Assembly (NCBI GenBank): GCA_036897095.1
Contig: JAYMSP010002721.1
Location: forward strand, 1 to 22,789
Length of the DNA stretch: 22,789 bases
Direction: 5' to 3'
Origin: Plantago elongata
Taxonomy: Eukaryota; Streptophyta; Magnoliopsida; Lamiales; Plantaginaceae
Part shown: piece by piece, positions 10,195 to 19,300 of the stretch
Layout of the letters: the number at the start of each line of letters is the position of its first letter
How positions within the stretch are numbered: position 1 is the first letter of the stretch
Translations under genes and position numbers: made by a program
The notes under the pieces: model-generated
Databases searched by the model: none
What the model saw: only the letters and a program-made list of their open reading frames with translations
Told to the model about the DNA's origin: nothing

Positions 10195-10375
10195 TTACTA
10201 ATAAAACCACACATATAATTAATCAAAAGTTCAATATTGTTTACGAAATAATTCTTGTTATAATATAAAAAAATATAAGTGGTTTGATTGATGACATCAA
10301 TAATTTTCTTCACAATTTAGGTCCGTCTCTAAAGAAATTATTTAGAGACTGTCTCTCATTTTCGTAATGAAGGAA
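10195..10375 (+). repeat. Dispersed repeat, copy 2 (GTCTCT-hairpin end)
   Basis: This is related to 4305-4480 in the same orientation. It ends with a perfect 9-bp hairpin, GTCTCTAAA (10325-10333) and TTTAGAGAC (10341-10349) with a 7-nt loop, followed by TGTCTCTC. A (TA)n tract lies just before it (about 10178-10194). The terminal hairpin shared by two copies suggests a structured 3' end of a non-autonomous element; the class is not established. Confidence 0.55.
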
Positions 10376-10704
10376 TTTATTTAAATTATTTTCTTTTAAG
10401 ACAACTTGTTTTGAAATTTTGTTTAATCACGTGTTATATTAATTGTATATGCGAGAATCATAACATATACACATAATGGATCGCATTAACATATAGTATT
10501 ATACCAATTGACAGCAGACACCAATTAGAATCCAATGTCTTCGAATAGTCCAAGCTAAGGGAAGAACTTTTGAGTTTTGACTGGTAGCTTTTGATATCTA
10601 TCATCAACTCAAGCATTCGCTTATGATATGAAATATCATCAATTCTTCAATACCAAAACGAAAATCATTCTCATCTCCAATCCAAAATCAACCGAGCAGC
10701 AACA
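10376..10704 (+). other. Upstream region of the NPC gene
   Basis: This holds the presumed promoter and 5'UTR of the phospholipase gene. The last 100 bp are A/C-rich, as expected for a leader. I saw no clear TATA box, and no GNATATNC phosphate-starvation (P1BS) site by eye. Confidence 0.4.
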
Positions 10705-13700
10705 ATGTCCGGAAAAACTAAATCCCCCGTCAAGACAATAGTCATCCTAGTCCAGGAAAACCGTTCATTTGATCACATGCTAGGATGGATGAAGTCCATC
10801 AACCCCGAAATTGATGGCGTAACCGGCCAAGAATCCAACCCCATATCCGAACCCTCAACCCGACTCCAATACTCCAACCAGTCCGGCTTCATTGAGCCGG
10901 ATCCTGGTCACTCATTTGAGGCCACGTTCGAGCAAATCTATGGCGTGCCATGGTCTGAATCCGCAGCTTCGGACCCGAACTTAGCTCCCACAATGGAAGG
11001 CTTTGCTGAGCAAGCCGAGAGTGTGCAAAAGGGATTGTCTAATATAGTTATGAACGGATTTAGACCGGAAAATGTACCGGTTTTTAAAGAGTTGGTTTCG
11101 CAATTCGCAGTTTGTGATCGTTGGTTTTCGTCTATACCGACTTTGACCCAGCCGAATAGGTTGTATGTGCATTCTGCTACTTCTTATGGCGCAACGGCTA
11201 ATGATAATAAGATGATGATTGAAGGGTACTAAAGAATGATTTCGAAGAATTTTATCACATTTAAAAGTTCGAAAGTATTGTATTAACTCATTTATATTAA
11301 TTTTTCCGCAGGTATCCTCAGAAGACGATTTTTGAATCAGTTGAGGAGAGTGGATTGTCTTTCGGAATTTACTATCAGATTGCTCCTTCTACTCTTTTCT
11401 ACAGGTACAGTACAACTTCTATATCGTGAATCTTATGCTTTTACAGATAGATAATTTTACATACTCTATCATTATGGATTGGATTATTCAATACTTAGAG
11501 GCTGATTGACATACTCAAATGGTTATTTGAATGAATTTTTGGTGAAGTTGTGTTTGGAATGAAATTGAAATAGGATATTTAAAGTATATTTTAGGTGAAA
11601 TAACTATTCATCGAGTCAAATAGAATGATTTGAGTGTCATACCAATCCGACTATAATTATTATGTTATCATTTATCTCATTAGGGGGCCTAAATTCTAAT
11701 GTCAAGGCAAAAGCCATATAGATTTATTAATATAAAATATATATTCAAAGTCTTCAATCTTCCTGATGGCTTTCATTTTCTGAAACATATGGCTTTTACT
11801 TTTCTTCGTTCAATTTCAATAACGTTAGTCTTGCAAATTGCAACCAACTTAGCCTATCTTATTTTTAATCCGAAACTAATTCACTCCAATTTTATTTGTT
11901 TTAATTTAATTTCATTCGGTTCAATTTAATTTAATCCAACTCTACTTAGTTATAATTTATATTTTACTCCGATTCAATTCAATTTAGTATAATTTAATTA
12001 CATTCAGTTCAGTTCAATAAATATTAATTAAAGAGAATAAAGAATTATTGCTTTTTAGGTTGTTTAATAATTCCAAGCCGTGTCAGAAATTCAAAGTAAA
12101 CCAATTGTTCATTCCAAGTGTATTTAGTATTCCGCCGTTTTAATGATCTCTTTCTATTTAACTATTTTACGGACAATTACAAATATATATTGCTTACTAT
12201 TATAATTTATAATTAATTTATAATCAAAGTCGAACACAGTTGGCCGTTTAAAATTGAATTAGCAAGAATCCTTTGTAACGGAAGATGTAATGTTAAGAGA
12301 AAAGAGAGTAGTAGAAGATTAAGAAAGAAGAGAATATGAAGATAGTATAATAGAAAGAATGGAGAGTTTATTCTTTACACCAAAATAAATATAAATATTA
12401 AGTATTTATACAAGTGAAAAGTAGATAACGATACAAGACATCACCACTTGTATAATCGTATACATTTAGTTCTTTATCCACTAACTTGTACATTAACCTC
12501 TCGTTCACCAACTCAAGTGCATATAAATTATCCTTATTATTTAAAAATATTCTTATTACGATCATATTATATATCAATAAAACTAATTAAATATTATTCA
12601 TTCTATCCCAGATTTGAGGATAGCACTATTTCATAATTCATCCTAGCTAGTTCATCTGCATCTAAAGCTAAATTATTGATTAGTTTTGTTAAAGAAATTC
12701 TAGGTCATTTTTGTTTAGGTGATTTGCAAAACTACTTAGTTAGTAATTAGATAATTTATAAATATACTGTATAATATTAAAAAAGTAAGTCTATGGTGGG
12801 ATTATTTATCGAGGGACTGAAAGGGACAGATAAAAGTTATTCTAATAAACGAAAATATTAGAGATATTTATTAAAAAATTTAGTGTTATATACACATAAA
12901 ATATCCTACTAATAAAAATATTATTGATGAGTTTTCAATACTATACATATTTTTAAAAACATCAGTACGTCCATAAGACCCTGCTTAATGCAATTTAATT
13001 TTTAAACTTTGTGAAGCAGTAGTAGTACTATATAAAAACTACTCCATCATCCCAGTTTTATCCTTCCCCATGCCGTTTGGATCGTTCTAACTTTGTCTTC
13101 ACATTCTTTAAAAAATAAATATATCTCCTACTTTCTATTATATTTTATTTAATATTTTAGTTGTTTAAAAATTTCTTTATATTTTAACTTTGATCGGTCA
13201 CCCGTCTTCGAAATAAATAGTCTTACTACTAAATATATTTATTGAGCCATGTGACTGACTAAACTCGATGGTTTATCATCAACAGAAACCTAAGAAAACT
13301 GAAGTACATAAGAAAGTTCCACCAATTCGATTTACATTTCAAACGACATTGCAAGGAGGGAAAGCTACCAAACTACGTGGTCATAGAACAAAGATACTTT
13401 GGGACTAAACACTTGCCAGGAAACGACGATCACCCATCTCATGATGTCTCAGACGGCCAGAAGTTTGTTAAAGAGGTGTACGAAGCATTGCGATCAAGTC
13501 CCCAGTGGAACGAAATCCTATTTGTAATTGTATATGACGAGCATGGTGGATTCTACGATCACGTTCCTACACCAAATAAAGGTGTTCCAAGCCCCGATGA
13601 TCTTGTTGGTCCAGAACCATACAAGTTTATGTTTGATCGTCTTGGCGTCAGAGTCCCAGCAATCCTCATATCTCCTTGGATTGAGCCAGGAACAGGTATC

Positions 13701-14398
13701 AAAGACTTGTGTATTTAAGTGGTATTTCATTTAGTAATTCTTTTACATGTGTTTAACATAACATATGGTTCTTGATTGACAAATAGTGTTGCATAGACCC
13801 ACCGGGCCATATCCTACATCAGAATTCGAGCATTCATCGATTCCTGCCACTGTAAAGAAACTTTTCAATTTGAACGACTTCTTGACGAAACGTGATGCTT
13901 GGGCAGGCACTTTTGATTGTGTCTTAAACAGAAGTAGCCCAAGATTAGATTGTCCTAGTAAGTATATACTATCTATCAAGTGTTTTAGTAAATGTGGATG
14001 GGTCACTAATTCTGTACCAAAAAATTGAACTGCATTTCAAAATTTCCTTTGTAGTTACTTTGCCAGGTTCGATCAAAATGAGGGAAACAGAACCAGATGA
14101 AGATGCAAAAATAAGTGAATTTCAAGAAGAGTTGGTGCAGATGTGTGCCGTGTTGAAGGGTGATCATAGAAAAAACGTCCCCCCACATGAAATAGTGAAA
14201 GGTATGAAGGTTGTGAGTGCCATTGACTATGCAACAACCGCATTTCAGAAGTTCAGGGATGACTGTGACAATGCAATCACCAATGGAGCTGATGAATCCT
14301 ATATTGTTTGCACTGTTGGTGATGATCTTCCCCAAAAACGTCTTTCTAAATCTATTTCGCGAAAATTCATCTCATGTTTCTCATGTGGTCAAGACTAG
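10705..14398 (+). CDS. NPC4: Non-specific phospholipase C (NPC4-like), five exons
   Basis: Exons are 10705-11225, 11312-11404, 13286-13695, 13787-13957 and 14055-14398. All introns are GT..AG and the phases join without a stop to give 512 residues, normal for the family. Conserved phosphoesterase motifs are intact: [10 protein letters not shown] (18-27), CDRWFSS..TQPNR (TQPNR at 148-152), NDDHPSHDV (251-259) and [10 protein letters not shown] (289-298). There is no signal peptide, which places it with NPC3/4/5 rather than the secreted NPC1/2/6 type. The C-terminus has a CFSC pair (C506, C509) three residues from the end, matching the C-terminal cysteine region of Arabidopsis NPC4 as I recall it. 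Family knowledge: NPC4 splits phosphatidylcholine, and glycosyl-inositol-phosphoryl-ceramides, at the plasma membrane to give diacylglycerol or ceramide, in phosphate starvation and ABA or salt responses. Intron 2 (11405-13285, 1881 bp) is unusually long and full of repeats. Orthology to NPC4 rather than NPC3/5 is probable, not proven. Confidence 0.95.
11501..11651. mobile_element. Small MITE-like element in NPC intron 2
   Basis: The left end GATTGACATACTCAAATGG (11504-11522) matches, with gaps, the reverse complement of the right end (about 11623-11648), which reads GGATTGGTATGACACTCAAA. These imperfect terminal inverted repeats bound about 150 bp of non-coding DNA. Superfamily and target-site duplication are unclear. 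Confidence 0.4.
11881..12018. repeat. AATTCAATT/TTCAGTTCAG-rich low-complexity tract
   Basis: Variants of TTCAATTTAATTTAAT, ATTCAATTCAATTTAG and TTCAGTTCAGTTCAAT recur along this part of NPC intron 2. This degenerate 5-bp periodicity is common in some plant genomes, notably Caryophyllales in my memory, and often marks element interiors. Confidence 0.5.
12290..12460 (-). mobile_element. Possible LTR fragment (copia-like), minus strand
   Basis: Read on the minus strand there is a TATA-like TATAAATACTTAA, then GGTGTAAAGAATAAACTCTCC and CT-rich sequence ending TCTCTTTTCTCTTAACA. That is the promoter/poly(A) signal/...CA end layout of a Ty1/copia-type LTR R-U5 region. The other LTR end, primer site and duplication were not found. 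Confidence 0.35.
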
Positions 14399-15148
14399 AT
14401 TTCATAAGGTACTGATATTCGCACGGGTCTTTTAAAGAATTTTTTACATTTGTATTTTGTAAATATGAGTTCTTGTATATTTTTTGAATTAGAGTGATTT
14501 GATGAAAATAGTTATGATTAAATCTTCGTCTTTCTTCTTGTTGGTAATTCGAAATGGACTACTTAATTTCAAAATATAAAAAATAGATTTATATTGTTCC
14601 ATTTTCGTATTCTATTATCAATTATCATTGGAGTTATGCATTTAACCGAACAAATTTCATCATAATAAATCATTATGGTTGATGAAATAAACATGTTGTT
14701 TTGTTTTATTTTATTTATATTTCGTTTATTTACATTAAATATTGGATTACAAATGTATCATGGAGTCCATATGGACATCATGGAATTTTTTGTTTAGTTT
14801 ACATACGGTAAGTTTGAATATAGTGGATAATTTCAAGGTAGATTGAAATATATATCAAATTGTGTTAGCCAAAGTACCTATCGTTAGGATTGAGATATGA
14901 CGATAAATTTGTTAGTGTATATATATAAATACTTTGACATAATAGTAAGTGCATACAGTAAGTGCAGAGAGTAAATAACACAGTAACTTAATAGTGGTAT
15001 ATTAATGAGAGGGTTTTAGACCATCTCATGTAGTCTTTTTTACCACTTTTTATTGTTCTTAAGTTCTAATTTTGTTGTTGATGTAGAACCATTTTACTCG
15101 TTTCATTCTATTTTGAATTTCATTGGTACTTGATGAAAACGCTCCAAT
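14399..15148. other. AT-rich intergenic DNA after NPC
   Basis: This contains the NPC 3'UTR in its first 100-300 bp, with an AATAAA near 14665 as one candidate signal. No gene is seen in the rest. The segment 14945-14968 repeats TAAGTGCA(TA)CAG twice. Confidence 0.4.
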
Positions 15149-15253
15149 TCATAATAAAAAGATGTATTTTATGCACTCTTGGATGATCAAATCTCCACAG
15201 TCACAAAGAAGCTCTTCCATGGGTGCGTTCGACGTTGCCGATGACGAAGACAT
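15149..15253 (-). pseudogene. Broken GRF-type zinc-finger fragment
   Basis: On the minus strand an ATG (15251-15253) opens a 34-codon frame beginning MSSSSATSNAPMEELLCDCG and ending at TGA (15149-15151). The serine-rich start, PMEE and CxCG match the N-termini of small plant GRF zinc-finger proteins, which continue into a Trp/Asn-Pro-Gly-Arg-Arg-Phe segment. Here that segment is gone and the frame stops soon after the first Cys pair. Upstream on the minus strand a CT-rich leader is preserved (15254-15330). It is probably a transposon-associated or captured gene relic, not a functional protein. Confidence 0.55.
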
Positions 15254-15480
15254 GGTTCGATTGAAACAATCGACAGTAGAGATGGCTAGATAGAGAGAAT
15301 TTTCGAATTGACGAACTAGGATTTTTGATTTGGAATTTTATTCCTCTAGGTCAACTATTCTTGGCGGGAATTTTAGCGCCAATTGACCACTTAAGTGTAA
15401 TTTCTCTATTTAATATTAACTATATTTTTAATTTTTCTAATTTTCGAAATTCTTAATTTTGTATTATTTTGAGGAAAATA
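15254..15480. other. Leader of the GRF relic and flanking repeat
   Basis: This contains the former 5' flank of the minus-strand GRF relic. A short inverted motif, TTGGCGGGAATTTTAGCGCCAA (15360-15381), recalls the GGCGGGAA motifs near ends of plant non-autonomous DNA transposons. No other coding potential is visible. Confidence 0.35.
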
Positions 15481-15482
15481 TG

Positions 15483-15885
15483 ATGTGGCTGCTGAAGTGG
15501 AGGTCAAAATTGGACCAAACTCGCTGACCCGAGTACCACGTCAGCGAAAAGGACCACGAACACTAATTTTTGAGAAACACAGGACTGAGTTTCATAGGAC
15601 CACCAAACGAGCTACTGTATGCACCATTCCCATAAGACCAAACTCTAGGACCAAAAATGTCATTCTCTCAGCCAAAACACCAAGAAACGAAGTTGGAATG
15701 AGCGAAATCAAGTAAAAGGAAAAAAAATGGTGAAAGGGCAAAATCAAAATTTTATGCAAAAGGACGCGCCACGAGCTACAACTGCAACTTTTACCGTGTC
15801 GGCTCACTGCGACGTTGTGAGCCTTGGTCGCGACGCGGTGGCCTTATTTTGGCCCACTGCGTTAATTTTCTAGCCCAGTTCGTCA
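15483..15885. repeat. GC-richer repeat block upstream of AAE19
   Basis: Base composition shifts sharply from the flanks. GGACCACGAACACTAATTTT, GGACCACC and AGGACCAAAAATG give a recurring GGACCA motif, which suggests a dispersed repeat. At 15801-15823 there is a perfect 7-bp inverted repeat, GGCTCAC / GTGAGCC. The 76-codon open frame at 15485-15715 is Arg/Thr-rich with no recognised domain and is more likely repeat than gene. Confidence 0.4.
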
Positions 15886-16084
15886 GCATCTTTTGTCAAA
15901 ATAACATTTGTTGATTGACATCATTGTTGAATAAGCAATGAGAACCCTCGATGAATAAACGTTTCATCTCAAAGACTAAAATTGAATCTCGACAAGTAAT
16001 GTGTGTTGTAAAATCAGTCATGGTCCACGTTGCATTTAATATAAAGTGAAATGTGATATCACGCCGATGACTCGATCCCATCAT

Positions 16085-16200
16085 CTAAACGAGTTTTCAG
16101 TTGAAGTGGACAACACTAACACAATTGTGAACGAGGACTCGAACTCATCAACTCTTACTCGTAGCTCAAGAATCATTAACACTCTACCACCTTTATCACT
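16085..16200 (-). mobile_element. tRNA-derived SINE head, minus strand
   Basis: On the minus strand, an A-box-like AGGTGGTAGAGTGTTA (plus 16177-16192) is followed about 35 nt later by a B box, GAGTTCGAGTCC (plus 16135-16146). This is the spacing of a tRNA promoter. The acceptor stem does not pair and more sequence follows (TCGTTCACAATTGTGTTAG), so it is a SINE rather than a tRNA gene. The 3' limit is unclear and may extend left to about 15955. It lies only about 150 bp before the AAE19-like start. Confidence 0.6.
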
Positions 16201-16352
16201 TTTATTTATTTATTTAAACTGTAAATGTGACTTATCCAACGTATTAATTGAAGGCTTACTTGTCTCTCTGTCACTTTTTAGCGCGAAATATAACCAGGTT
16301 AGCAAAAGCTCTTAGTAGAGACTATAGAGTTTCCTTCCGTCGACCGGCGCAA

Positions 16353-19300
16353 ATGGTTTCCGGCGAAGTATCTAACCTGAATGACTCGGCATGCTGCATA
16401 TCGCACGAGTTCTACAAAGCAGCTACCAAATCCCCAAACAAAATCGCCGTCATTCACGCCACCAATTCCCCACGCAGAACCAATTTGCTCTCCTCTTCAC
16501 GGCCACCAGTATACCACGGCGACCACTGTTTTACTTTCTCCGAGATTCTCTCCGCTGTCGAAACCCTAAGTTCTCGACTCACCCGGATTTTTGAAGGTTT
16601 CGATGATCCTTGTTTGATTAAACCCTCGCTAGGTGCAATTTACTGTTAGCTTCTTTCTTCTGTCTGTTTATTTATATACTTTTAGGTATGTGTTTGATTG
16701 TTCAATTTCAGTTAATTTTGTTATTGGAATGAGTGACATTAGATTATTTGGATTATTGAACTGTGCTCAATTGCTATGTATTTAACCTGGTTTAGAATAA
16801 TTGATTGGGGTTTCAATGATCCTTGCTTGATTAAATGCTCGCGAGGTGCTCATTTACTGCTAGCTTCTTTCTTCTGTCTGTTTATTTACTTTTAGGTATG
16901 TGTTTGATTGTTCAATTGCAGGTAATTTTGTTATTGGAATGACATTGTTAGCTGATTTTTGAATGAAAGTTGGGGTTATTGAGTTGTGCTCATTTGCTCA
17001 TGTACAGTGACCTGTTTTAGAATTATTCCCGTCTGACTGTATAATGCTGTCTAGTGGTCATACGGTGCAAATGAAAATATTCTGTTTCAGACTGTCTAAA
17101 CTCTAATGGTTACATGTTGCAAATGAAGTTATGTGGCTAACACTTGGGATGAGGTGGTAGGGTAAGGTATGGTATGGATCTTTGTCAAGTATTTTTAAGT
17201 TTAAGGTGAATGTGGTAATCAGGGGCATGTGACAACCCTTATAAGTTATGCGGGTGCTGAGGTTATTTCCAATATGCAAGTGTAATAAGTTGAAAAGTAG
17301 AATAGAAAAAGATAACTCAGCAATGCTGTGGTAACTGTTTGGTTCAGGGGAATTTTTGGTTCAATCTTTCTTAATGATCTAATACTATGGAAGTATGGAA
17401 CTTTTGGGGCAATGTGCTGTATTATTTAGTTCTATTCAATCTTTCCGCACATATTTATGCATCATGCATCTATTCTCAATCTAATTGTTTTGGTGAAGTA
17501 GTGTAATAATGTCATTCATGATCGAGCAGCGATATTTTATGGCTGATGATTAATGTTGAAGTGTTCAGAGTGTTAAGCAGATGTGATGGAGTCACTAGAA
17601 AACTGCACGAAGATACGGAATTTTATGAAATATTCTCTTTAGTATATCTTTATATGTTCTCCCAAAAACCATGTTTTGCGTGAAATTATTTTCTTTTTAA
17701 TTCTAGGTGCTGATTTTTTGAGTTATCCCAGGTCATAATTCCTGTGACAAGTCAGATGAGTTTTCTGGTCCTTTACATTGTCCATATATCCAAACATGTG
17801 CCAAGTTAAAGAACACACGCACTCCAAAAGTTGTAGCAATATACATGGAACCATCTGTCGAGTACATAGTGGCTGTCCTGTCTGTTCTGAGATGTGGGGA
17901 AGCATTCATGCCTTTAGAAACAACGTGGCCAAACGCAAGAGTTTTATCTTTAATAGCCTCTTCAAAAGCTGATTTAATCATCGGGTACAAAATTTCTTCT
18001 GAGGGAAGCTTTTTTCATAGGCTGGACATGTTGCAATGGCTTATTGATGATGGAAGTTGCTCAATTTTACCTATTTCCATGAAGGAAGACCTCAAAGAGC
18101 AGTGTCCTCCAGTGCAATTTGAATGTCTTCTGGAGCTTAGAACCTCAAGATCATTTTGTTACTTGATGTACACATCAGGATCTAGTGGAGAGCCTAAAGG
18201 TGTATGTGGCACTGAAGTAGGTAATCTTTCTATCGGTTATTTTACAAGTTCTTACCTACTCTGCTCTTACAGTATCCAGAATTAGGTTCGCTTCCTTTTT
18301 AGACACCATTGGATGCCATAATGGCATGCTTTTGTTTGGCTACTTTGGGCGAGTGGAAATGAGATTAGTTTGAAATATGGTCAATGGTCAACTGTGAATC
18401 TTATAGGGGGACTTAAAAAGTAATGTCAGGTTTTTTGGTTTAAAACTTGTAATGCTTAAAGTCTAGATTGTCTTTTTCTCAGATCGGATACAAGATCCTT
18501 GTGCTTGTTTAGGAGTTTCTTAGCTTTGCAATGTTGAGGTTGGTGACTTTTATTCATTGAGCAATGAGCATTTCCTGTTTCTTATGCTCAAGGACAAGGT
18601 GTACTTATTTTGATAAACTTGGCTTTTCAAAACCAAAAAAATTTGTGTTTTCTCGTTTTACTCTCTTAACCTCCTCTCAAAGTATTTTTCATACATCAAG
18701 TTGGTATTGCAGGTCTTCTTAATCGTTACTTATGGATGAAAAGGTTGTATCCTCTGCATGACGGGGATGTATTTCTCTTTAAAACATCGATAAGCTTCGT
18801 GGATCATCTGCAAGAGTTCCTCGGGCCTGTGCTATCTACTTGTACGTTGGTGATACCTGCTTCCAATCAGCTAAAAGAAAACATTACTCTTCTTGTAGAT
18901 TTTTTACAGGTACATTACATTATGTAAACCACAAGGCTGTTATTTAAGTTAACTTGTACGGAACGCAAACTGTTAAAAAGCATCCGTTTTCTAATTATGA
19001 GTGCTCAGTGGACAACTTGTGGGCCATTGCCATCATGACCATTTAAGAAACATTCATGAACCTTCCTGTATGTTGATTCTTTAGTTCATATTGAAGTAAA
19101 CTTAAAGTTTACATTGATAGAGCCTAAATTTTCTCTGAAAGTCAGCAGAAAGGATATCTCCTATCCACTCTCCTTTTTCTGCTTTTCAACTTTTAAATAG
19201 AAGACAAACAAATCATTTCCAATTCTTCTTTTAGGTTTTGGACTTGAACTATTGTCTTTCATTTTATTTATATCTTATTTGAAGATTAAATGATTCTGGA

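Noticed and set aside
15485..15715. 76-codon Arg/Thr-rich frame
   Set aside because: It is explained by a GGACCA-rich repeat block; there is no domain and no supporting promoter or splice context.
16135..16190. Functional tRNA gene on the minus strand
   Set aside because: A and B boxes are present but the acceptor stem does not pair; a SINE explains it better.
16248..16352. N-terminal extension of the AAE19-like protein that would look like a basic targeting peptide
   Set aside because: The frame begins at TTG directly after an in-frame TAA, and there is no ATG before 16353. It would need an unseen upstream exon.
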